DNA of 64,000 nucleotides from Heterocephalus glaber (taxonomy: Eukaryota > Chordata > Mammalia > Rodentia > Bathyergidae): positions 8,558,881-8,622,880 of the forward strand of contig NW_004624778.1 in assembly GCF_000247695.1 (NCBI RefSeq), in the 5' to 3' direction. The notes beneath the pieces were generated by a model, which saw only the letters and a list, made by a program, of their open reading frames with translations, was not told the origin of the DNA and did no database searches. The position numbers and the translations under genes are program-made. Shown in pieces: positions 56,040-64,000 of this stretch. Positions within the stretch are counted from its first letter, which is position 1. Each line of letters opens with the position of its first letter.

Positions 56040-56110
56040 TTTTCCTTTGGGTAACTCACTTAATGTTCCTGGGCCTCAGTTTTCTTTTTCGAGGGAGAAA
56101 GTGAGTCTAG
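56040..56110 (+). mobile_element. MIR SINE fragment, sense
   Basis: 'tgggtaactcacttaatgtt', 'cctgggcctcagttttcttt', 'ttcgagggagaaagtgag' match the middle of MIR. Confidence 0.6.
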
Positions 56111-56452
56111 TTAATCTCTGTAGCAGCCTCAAACACACACGTTATTGGATGTTTATCTCAGCTTGTGGGAGCAGTTCCTACCACACAGGCTGCTCTAAAC
56201 TTTTCTGTGGGTTGAGATACTAGATTAGGGTAGGGTTCAGCCTCAGTCTTACAGCCAAAGTTAGTAGCAAGTGGCACTTCACAAAATAAAAAGAAGTGGA
56301 AGATCCATTTTATGTAAAATAGGACAAGAAAACACTGAAAAGATGGGAGATGACATGGAAGACATTAATGAAAGGATGGTGTCTTTGGGGGCAAATTTGA
56401 ACATGGATCATCTGTTCTCCTTCTTTGCCCCGTTCTTCACCTACCTACTTAC

Positions 56453-56510
56453 CTGTCCATCCATTTCCCATGCCAGCACCTTTTTATCTGGCCCAGAAGG
56501 GAGAAAATAC
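56453..56510 (-). other. Candidate 58-nt exon, minus strand
   Basis: On the minus strand a pyrimidine-rich acceptor tcctttactcttcccag (AG at plus 56511-56512) precedes the segment, and a consensus donor cag|gtaagt (plus 56447-56455) follows it. Two of three frames are open; one reads FLPSGPDKKVLAWEMDGQ after one leading residue. I recognise no family, and I found no neighbouring exon. A cryptic splice pair is a real alternative. Confidence 0.18.
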
Positions 56511-58245
56511 CTGGGAAGAGTAAAGGATACCGAGAGTCCCAAGGCCCTTGGATGCACGTCTGTGAGCCCAAGCCCTTCTGGCCAGCATGACACATGTCCT
56601 TGTCCCCTTTCATGTCAGTAAGCCCTTCCCAGACTCATGTGTACTGTGTCAGCCTGATGAATATGTGGGGGTATCTTGGGTCCCTCTCTACCCTGGTGTA
56701 GCAGGTTCTTCTGATTATGGGCCAGCACAGGAGAATAATTTCCCTAGGGCAGGAAGAAAGAGGGAGAAAATGGTATCCATCCTTCCCTCTCCTCCTGTGG
56801 GGGAAGTTTAGAAGCTATGGAGTTTGCTGCAGGAGAGGCTGTCCTAGGCCCAAGGTGGTCACCAGGGCTTGCTGGCTACCACTGAATTGTGGGTGCTTTG
56901 TGCCCACTGTGGCTTGAAGGAAGCCAAGGAAGACTTCCACTCAGAAAGCAGTGTGAGAGAACAGAATTGTCTTGCTTGGGGAAGCTGAAGGGATTTCTCC
57001 TCACATACCATGAGTTTCCACAACCCCCTTCACCTTCCTCCAGCCCTCCCTTTGAGCTTGGAGAGATCAGAAAACCTTGAATTTATGCTGTGAGAGAAAC
57101 TGCAGCTCTTCAAAAATGAAAGGCGGGGTCATCTGGCTAATATGTGAAAGTGGACTGTTCCAGAGAGCAGCAAGACATGTCAGGAATGAGATTGGTCAAA
57201 GCAGCCAGCAACACTGCCATGCTCCACCAGAGAGATGAAAGAGCTTTCTCCTTCCTTTGCCTTTTAAATGTAATTCTGTCTTTTCTTCTCCCCCATACCC
57301 TCTGAGCCCTGTAGCAGGGAGTGGTGCAGACATTTAGCCATCCTGGGAAAAGGCAGAATCGTTTTCGTTAACTTCAGCCTGATTGAAATCCCTAGAGCCA
57401 TGGTGGTTTTCATTTTCCTCCGTCTCTCTCTCTGCCTGTCTTGAATCCCTCCCTGTACAGCCAGGCTGCCATGGGCAGTGAACTGTTTCCCCGTGGGACA
57501 GAATGGGGATTGGGTCCAGTGGGAAGGGACACCAGGAAGGGTCTGAAGCTGTGTTTTTAAAGTCAGTTTGAGCAGGAACACACTTATCTTTTCTTACTTG
57601 CCTTGATTTCCACCGAATTCCTGAGCATTTCTCTTCCACTTATGGTTGAACTGGACAGAGATGGTTATTAACCGAGGCTTCTCCACAGTGGCTGGGTTTT
57701 CAAAGACCACTGAGTCCCACTGTAAATCAGCAGTGTGACCTTGAAAATCTCACAGCTTTTTTTTTCCTGCAGAGTAAGAGTTACCTGTTGGGTACACAAT
57801 GATATCTTCATTTCTCCTAGGGACCTTTAGCTGCCTTGTTCAGGTCCTGAAACTGTAAGACTAGAACTCTTTTGAGGGGTCTTGTTTAGGTGATCTGTTG
57901 TTTTTAAATACAGGAAGACTTTCTTGTCCAGTATTTCTCTAATCAATGTCTGAGCACCATACTTAAGAGCCCTTTTTTGTTTCCTGGGTGCAGGATGTGT
58001 AAGCTTCTAGGAAGCCATCCACTTTGGGGAATGTTAATGGTCAGGGACTGCTTTGTCAAGAGCTCCTGCATTTGCTTAGGCCATGGCTAGAATGAAGGAA
58101 CTATGGCATGATGCTGAGGAAAGACAGGCTTCTTTAAACTGTTCTTTCAGGACTCAGAGTTAGGAAGGTTTGCCTTTGGCTTTTTCCAGGTCAGATAACA
58201 CCTTCCATGTATACTAGATTTTGAATGAAATATTCAAGATCTCCA

Positions 58246-58345
58246 AGGTGTAAGCTTGGTAGTAAGTGGTAGATCACTTGCTTGCACAAGGTCCCAGGTT
58301 TGATTCCTCAGTACAGAAAATTAAATAAATACATAAATTAAATAA
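58246..58345 (+). mobile_element. Old ID-like SINE, sense, with A-rich tail
   Basis: 'ggtgtaagcttggtagtaag', 'tggtagatcacttgcttgca', 'caaggtcccaggtttgattc', 'ctcagtaca' is a diverged ID, ending in an A/T-rich tail (aaattaaataaatacataaa). The A-box is broken. Confidence 0.7.
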
Positions 58346-59744
58346 ACAGAATCAGAACCTCCACGGTAAAATAATTCAGCAGTTTTAGAAGTTATGTGAT
58401 TGCCATCCTTGATACTACCCCATGAATCCTTTCACTCAGCAGCAGATGAGCTAACACACCTCAGCTGGGGATGAACCCACTGCACCTGCAGGAAAAAGAT
58501 AGCCTCTCTCTCTGGCTGGTAGTGGATTCCTTCACTCTTCAGCCTCTTTTATTTTCCTACTGTTCTTTAAATTTAACCTCTGACTCCCATACTAAAGTAT
58601 AAACCAATATTCTCTCCAAAGTCAGTAGCATATAGAGAAGAGCTTGTTCTCATCATGGGAGCTGATTAATTCATTCAAACATTGGAGTGCCTCCTTCATG
58701 CAGGAAAAGTACTAGGTGCTGAGTGCCATTTCCTTTTGTCAGCTTGAAGGGTGTCTCAAGCTGCCTCTCACACTTCTCCACACTCTGCAATTTAGTCATT
58801 CTTGTCCTCACCACAGGATTGACAATATTCTCCACTTTCCTTTTATGCCATTTGACCAACAGGTTATTTAGTGACTAATTGTATGTCCAGACTCTACTCA
58901 ACACAAAGAAAAAAGAAGAATTTACATAAGATGGTGTGTTTTGTTAGACTTGGTCTTCTTAGGCATGTTTTGTGTTAAGTGAAAAAAAAAGAAGACAAAC
59001 TGCATGCAGCAGCACAAAACAGAAGTTTAAAGAATTAAGGACTGCACTGTGCACATCTGACTCCTTGAGAGAAGGAAAAAGAGGATCAAAGGTTTCCAAG
59101 GAGAAAGGGCCAATGCTAACTTTGTTGAGTTAGAAATACAAGGAATCATAACCAAAGATGCTGTATGTCTATTTCCAGTTAAACAAAAGGATCTATCCAT
59201 TTCTCAATCTCAACCCCATTGACATGAGGAAATAGTAAATATTTGGAGATGGTTGAACACATCTGTGATTTAGTTTCAGTGGCAGGATCTCAAGACTAGG
59301 AGGAATCAGAGTTTCTGGTCACATGGCTCCTGCTTCCCTGGGAGCCCTGTTGCAGGTGATGGAAGGCTTTTTGCTGGCTGTCCTCACAGAGATTGGAGAC
59401 TTTGGGCTCTGATTGCTATATGTGAACTCTTGTTGGTGACTTCATGCCTGCAAAGGTTTTGCCTGTGCCACACCTCACCCTATCTAACCTTTCTGTCTCT
59501 CCTCCCTCTGTGCCCAGCTCAAATTAGCAGCTTAGGTTGTATTGACAAATCAGAAGAGTGAATGGTCATTACCAATTAAATAAGAGTGTCTGAGAGGAAG
59601 GGTTAGTTAAGGGTCATCCATCGGGACACCAGTGTCATGTTACTGTCTGTGGCTCACTTAACTACTCTTCTGGCACTCAGCCTTGTTCCTATGCCACATC
59701 TCCATGACTGATCTCCAATGTGCCTTAATTCGGGGGCATCTTAT

Positions 59745-59885
59745 TATGGCAGAAAAAGCCTCAGCTTTGAGAAAATACAGCTTGCAATTTAAATCCCATC
59801 AGTGAGACCTAGAAAATGTTATTCCATTTCTGTAAGTCTCAGTTTTCTCATACATAAAGTGGAGACACTTTCTATCTCAGGAGGG
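59745..59885 (+). mobile_element. MIR SINE, sense
   Basis: 'aaatcccatcagtgagacct', 'ttatt' then 'ccatttctgtaagtctcagt', 'tttctcatacataaagtgga' match the MIR core. Confidence 0.65.
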
Positions 59886-60024
59886 AGTTTTGTAGTATAA
59901 AGCAGCAACCAGTGTACAGGGACTCAGACAATCCTGTGTTTATCATAATCCTCTGCCTTTGTCCTGAAGGGAACTGTGGTTGGCCTTGGATGGATGCAGA
60001 TGGGGAAGTTTTGGGGTTAGAATG

Positions 60025-60030
60025 TCTCCC

Positions 60031-60063
<33 letters not shown>

Positions 60064-60070
60064 GTCTCTC
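60025..60070. repeat. (CT)n imperfect microsatellite
   Basis: CT-rich run with a few CC and GT interruptions. It gives Ser/Leu and Arg/Glu runs in frames on the two strands, which are artefacts. Confidence 0.92.
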
Positions 60071-60129
60071 GCTGCTTTTGTTCTTTCAGCTGCTCCCACA
60101 TGAAGCACCTCATTAGCCACCTTTTCATT

Positions 60130-60345
60130 CTTAAAGCTAGTTCAAATTCCATGCTATTTCAACAATCCCACCCTGACCTCCCATGCTTTGTCTTTAAACT
60201 TTGACACACATACTCTGCTACACACCACTTGAACTAATGGATACATGTCTGACCTTTGACCAAACTGTAGGTTCCTTGAAGGAAGAGACTGAGTCTTATG
60301 ATTATGTTTGGCCTTCAATGCCTAGGCAAGTGGCCTTGTGAGCTC
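60130..60345 (+). mobile_element. L2 LINE 3' region, sense
   Basis: 'aacaatcccaccctgacctc', 'ctgtaggttccttgaaggaa', 'gagactgagtcttatgatta', 'ttcaatgcctaggcaagtgg' match L2 sense order ('..gtgagctccttgagggcagggaccgtgtctta..'). Confidence 0.68.
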
Positions 60346-60754
60346 TTTCTTGGCTGTTTCATTACAACCAGAGGAGCCAAAATGGCTCTCTACCAAGATG
60401 GATAATCTAGTTGACAGGCAGAGCTAGATGAGGGAAAAAACTATCCCAGCTCTAACACCACTTAGGCAGTATTTTTGACAGAGTCATTGAGGGAAGCTAA
60501 AAAGTCTTGTAGAGCTTTTCCCCAGGCTGGAGGCACTGAAGCCCAGCATGACTCCTTCTTTTTCTTGAACCAAGCAAAATATTGTTACAGTAAACATAAA
60601 ATCTTTCCTATTTTTCACAAATGCTCTCCAGGCCTAGCAAAGCTAGCCATCACACTCCTTGAATCAAAATAAGTATCTTCCTTTTTCTCCTCATACCCCT
60701 CTTTCTCAGCATTTTAAAGCAACAATAAAGACTGTAATTATTAAGTAATCATTT

Positions 60755-60870
60755 ACTTTTACTTAGTGTTTTCTAGGGCCAGGCCCTGAAGAAGATGCAA
60801 AAATATTCAAAAAACAGAACTTTACACTTTAGCGTTGATTACACAGAGGTGCAAAAATATATAAACCTTA
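60755..60870 (-). mobile_element. L2 LINE 3' end, antisense
   Basis: 'ttttacttagtgttttctag', 'ggccaggccctgaagaagat', 'gcaaaaatattcaaaaaaca' is a weak antisense L2 match. Confidence 0.4.
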
Positions 60871-63080
60871 CTCTCATCCTATTCTAATTGTTCTATGTGA
60901 CTGATTGAAATGTAGGCTATGAAAACCTAAATAGCTCATAAAATCATAGGCAACATGCCAGGGAAACTGAGTCACATAGCTAGGAAGAGGAAAAGATCAC
61001 TTTTACTACACTGATTTTAAAAAAGAAAAAGAAAAAAGCTCTCCTTGAGAAGATGCATCTTTAACTATCTCTGAAACAGTAATTCTTAACTTGTATTACA
61101 GACTGCTTTCCCAGTAGGAAGAAATCCAGAAATCTTCTCCTTAAGGAAGTGTATATACCCATAAATTTCACACGTAACTGTAATTTCTGGGAACCAGTGT
61201 ACCGCTTGAAGTCCAGCCTTAGCCCATAACCCTTAATCTAAGACCTGTTGGAGACCTGGTGGTGCATGGAATATGGAAGGGGGCAGCTGAGGTGTGTGTG
61301 TGTGGTGAAGTCAGAGGCTGTGGACCCACAGTGGGAAAGCTGGACTCCTAGGTGAGAAGTGTCACATTGTGCTGCTGTGACTGTGCTTCCTGAGCTCTGG
61401 CCCAGGCTCTGGTGAGTCCATGGCAGGTTGGTTGTCCTAGGGATGCTGCATGCAAACTTTGAGAAGTAACACTAAGGAAAATGCCTTTGTTCTTTTCCAG
61501 CTCCTCACAGCCAGTGATCTTGCAGCCAGCGACCTCAAAGGATTTCAGCCACAGGTGAGTTTCCCAGATGGGTTTAGGAGATTTAAGAGTGTAAACTGTT
61601 CTGTAATTTGGATGTGAGCAAACGAACTTGACACCAGGAGAGAAACTTCCAGCCTGGATCTCTAGCTTCTCTGACTTCAAGTATTGACCATTACATGACC
61701 TGGTAGTTGCTGTCCCTTTCTAGCTCCTCTTTCAACTGATCACTGACAAACAACTTTTTTTCTGTTTTTTCTGTCTTAATGTTTTATAACTTTAAAAAAT
61801 CTAGATAAAGATGCTTGGCATATCGGGTGGTTATTGAACTTAGGAAATGGAGTGAGATAGGGTTGAGGTTCTCCCCTGTCTCTCTGGTTTTTGGACAGGA
61901 TATTCACATCCCTGCAGTCTTCATGTACAAACGCTTTGCAGTCATGCAGCCATGGTGGGCAGGTTTTTCTCTGAGGCCCACAGAGGCAGGTGGTTGAGTT
62001 TTACTGATTTTGGTTCGGAAGTTGGTTACTGTTGTCTCTGGCTAGAGAGCTGTTTCCAGGATGCCATGGGCAAACCTAAAAAGGGTAAGGCAAAGGCTTT
62101 GTGGGCATCTGCTTCACAGGAGGGAAGATAATAAATAGTCCTCCCTGTCTCTGGAATGGAAATAACTCACACACCACATACACAGACATCCGGGCATCTC
62201 TTACAGATCTGAGTGCTGAAAGAACATTTATACAAAGAAAGGCAAATCCATGAGTGATGGCTGTGGTGTTCAATATATGCTCCCTTTCTGTATGAAACTT
62301 TGTGTCACTCCCGAGGCAAGTCTTGCCTTACCATTCCACAGTACTATGCCTTTGTGGGGATACATATCTCAGTCAATGGCAATGAACTTCTGTGGGGGGA
62401 TGAGCAATTGTGTAATAGCAAGAGTTCCATATGTTTTGAATATTTTCTTCTTAAACATGGTTCACATCCATGAGCCCACTGTCCCTTCAGTACCCTTCTG
62501 TTTGTGGGCTACTTCCTCTGAGTACCCTGTCACCTCTAAGGAAGCTGAGAACCCAAGACCTCATGCCTCATGCCCCACGTCACAGGGAGAGTGGGAACAG
62601 GCACAAGGAGTGGACACTGAGAGACTGGAGGAAGAGGATTAACAAAATCAAGGGCCATTGGTGAGAGTGGAAAATAGATTCATGTTCCAGCATGGAGTGT
62701 TTTCATCACAGCTTGTCGGTCCTTCTGTCGGACATGCACAGAGGATTTAGAAATAGATAACCAGTTAGCCTTTTGCCAGTCACTGAAAACTGATAACTAA
62801 AGAGCCGCTTCACATATTTATACAAACTTCCTGCAGAGCAAAGGGAATGTTAAACAAAAGCCAAAGAAAATCAGCATTTACCCACACCCTGCTCACCTAC
62901 ACACCCCCACTCACATATTTGTATGGTGACATCTCCACTACAGATTTTCTTTTATCTCAAAATTTATTTTAAAAACAGGAAAAAATAGGGCTTTGTGTTA
63001 TACTGTTTTGTTTATTGGAAAGGTACATAGTGGAGAAACAGTTTATGAAAGATGAATGAGTGTATATATATGTGAGTGTC

Positions 63081-63081
<1 letters not shown>
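60871..63081. other. Non-coding stretch with a candidate exon
   Basis: Holds the candidate exon 61501-61554. A further acceptor-like site (tctctctggtttttggacag) ends at 61900, but I see no good donor after it. Frames of 110 and 130 codons (61348-61680 -, 62250-62642 +) show no domain. Confidence 0.45.
61501..61554 (+). other. Candidate 54-nt exon
   Basis: Acceptor tgcctttgttcttttccag (AG at 61499-61500) and donor cag|gtgagt (GT at 61555-61556) are both near consensus. The segment is 54 bases (18 codons) and open in frame 1, reading LLTASDLAASDLKGFQPQ; a second frame is also open. I do not recognise the peptide. It could be a coding or lncRNA exon or a cryptic pair; it has the best splice context in the window. 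Confidence 0.25.

Positions 63082-63118
<37 letters not shown>
63082..63118. repeat. (TG)18 microsatellite
   Basis: Thirty-seven bases of pure TG after a loose tgtatatatatgtgagtg lead-in. Confidence 0.96.
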
Positions 63119-63120
<2 letters not shown>

Positions 63121-63829
63121 TTTAGAGATGGCTTCTTTCTGAGGTAATTATATTCTCTCCATGTTTCTTTTGTTAGATATTAGATTTAAAATGAAGTAGT
63201 AAGCAAAGGGAAAGTTGAACATATTTAAGGTTTTTCCATTACTTTTGAAGGCAGGATCAATAAGGGCCATTTCCATGCCACCCAACTCTACTTCTGTTCC
63301 TTGTTTCCACATTATCCCATTCATGTGTGATCCCTTTCAAGCTGGAAACATCAGTGTGTATTTTTCACTTTTTAAGATGCCTGCACCTAAGGCAGAGAAG
63401 TCCGGGAAACTTCTGGCCAGTGGGAGGTGCCCAGACTAAAGTTAATTCTTCAGTATAATTCCTAAATGAAAAAGTCTGGGATGTGTCTCTAGAGAACACC
63501 ACCCTTTGGGGGCTTTTCCAGATAGAAGCACAAAGCTGTCCACATGCCATGGGCAGTCCCTCTACACAAAATTGTTGACTTGTTATTTTTCCCCTTTCTT
63601 CTTCAGTTTTCAGATAACACTGAGCCCTGTGCCTCCTGATACCTGAAATAACTCATGAGTATGTCACTTTCTGTCAGGAGGTACTCAGGAGGACCACTCC
63701 CCAGGATAACTGTGATCAGCCTCTCGGCTTTCCTGTGGTTCACATTTATCACTTGAATGTGTAGGGCTCTTCATTTTTCCTTGATCCCTGTTCCTGCCAA
63801 AACATCTTTCTTTGTTGTTGTTGTTAAAT
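63119..63829. other. Non-coding stretch, no gene seen
   Basis: Unique-looking sequence. A (TTG)n run at about 63812-63826 borders the L1 that follows. Frame 63215-63439 lacks features. Confidence 0.45.
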
Positions 63830-64000
63830 TCTTTTATTGGTACATTGTAGGTATACAGCACAATTACATTTCTCATTGGGAATTGTATTTTTACATAATA
63901 CATCTTGATTCTTATTTTTTCCCCATTCCTAGCCCTCCCTTCACCCCCTCCACCCTTCCCTATTTACAAAGACTTTATTTCCATTTTTTCCATTTCTCAG
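63830..64000 (-). mobile_element. LINE-1 3' end, antisense, running out of the window
   Basis: 'ttcttttattggtacattgt', 'aggtatacagcacaattaca', 'tttttacataatacatcttg' then C-rich 'ccctcccttcaccccctcca' match the antisense L1 3' end seen in squirrel-type rodents. The element continues beyond 64000, so its full extent is unknown. Confidence 0.6.

Larger units (their letters stand above)
56111..59744. other. Non-coding stretch with a candidate minus-strand exon and an old ID
   Basis: Contains the candidate exon 56453-56510 (-) and an old ID at 58246-58345. Frames up to 116 codons (56271-56621 +, 57264-57581 -, 57334-57639 -) show no family features. The two minus frames overlap each other. Confidence 0.45.

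Noticed and set aside
61901..61990. Second possible exon downstream of 61501-61554
   Set aside because: The acceptor-like tract is good, but no acceptable donor follows and the open frame is short.
62250..62642. 130-codon plus-strand frame
   Set aside because: No domain or signal, no splice or promoter context; two overlapping frames share the end.
1..64000. CRISPR array, bacterial operon, phage or plasmid features
   Set aside because: Base composition, repeats and SINE/LINE content are those of a mammalian nuclear genome; no spaced direct-repeat array or ribosome-binding-site/operon structure seen.
1..64000. Well-known microRNA precursors
   Set aside because: I scanned by eye for common mature seeds (for example miR-1/133, 21, 124, 143/145, 205) and found none; a proper hairpin search was not possible.

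Overview
This is mammalian, almost certainly rodent, nuclear DNA. The evidence is low CpG, long non-coding sequence, (CT)n/(CA)n microsatellites, ancient mammal-wide repeats (MIR, L2, MER5-like hAT, Tigger) and a lineage-specific set of tRNA-derived ID SINEs and 7SL-derived B1 monomers, some joined as B1+ID dimers. The ID consensus (first half 'ggggatttagctcagtgg', second half 'gttcgatccccggtacc') together with B1-ID dimers points to a non-mouse rodent of the squirrel/beaver/dormouse side; a beaver- or kangaroo-rat-like (castorimorph) genome is my best guess but is unproven.

I find no convincing protein-coding gene. The longest uninterrupted frames are about 100-136 codons. They overlap on several frames and both strands, often lie in repeats, and show no recognisable domain. 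The window therefore looks like an intergenic 'desert' or the inside of a very large intron. Three short segments have good splice signals on both sides (47478-47526 +, 56453-56510 -, 61501-61554 +) and are recorded only as candidate exons.

Layout: 1-5 kb has a B1-ID dimer, a (CT)20 microsatellite and an L1 3' end. 5-10 kb has a long unnamed mammalian repeat (5725-6105), a nested SINE cluster (8302-8577) and a young intact ID (9702-9783). 11.3-12.1 kb is the most GC-rich stretch, with CCAAT, GC-box and TATAAAAG in promoter-like order. 13-14.3 kb holds a Tigger element. 14.95-15.2 kb is an E-box-rich block. 15.7-17.6 kb holds L2 copies and a second nested B1/ID. 19.8 kb has a 79-bp hAT miniature element. 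20.6-27.3 kb has MIRs, an ID, a Tigger nested in an LTR-like repeat, (CA)n and an L2. 28.6 kb has a 24-bp tandem duplication. 29.3-30.8 kb has a Tigger and a possible antisense retroviral LTR. 31-46.6 kb has L2, hAT, ID, L1 and MIR copies between unique-looking blocks, some of which (38.3, 42.7-43.1 kb) look like possible regulatory sequence. 46.6-64 kb is mostly unique sequence with MIRs, an old ID, an L2, microsatellites and an antisense L1 end running out of the window.

Nothing resembles a novel multi-gene system. The points most worth checking are the promoter-like block at 11.5-11.7 kb, the three candidate exons, the putative conserved elements and the hAT/ID insertions whose target-site duplications are still readable.
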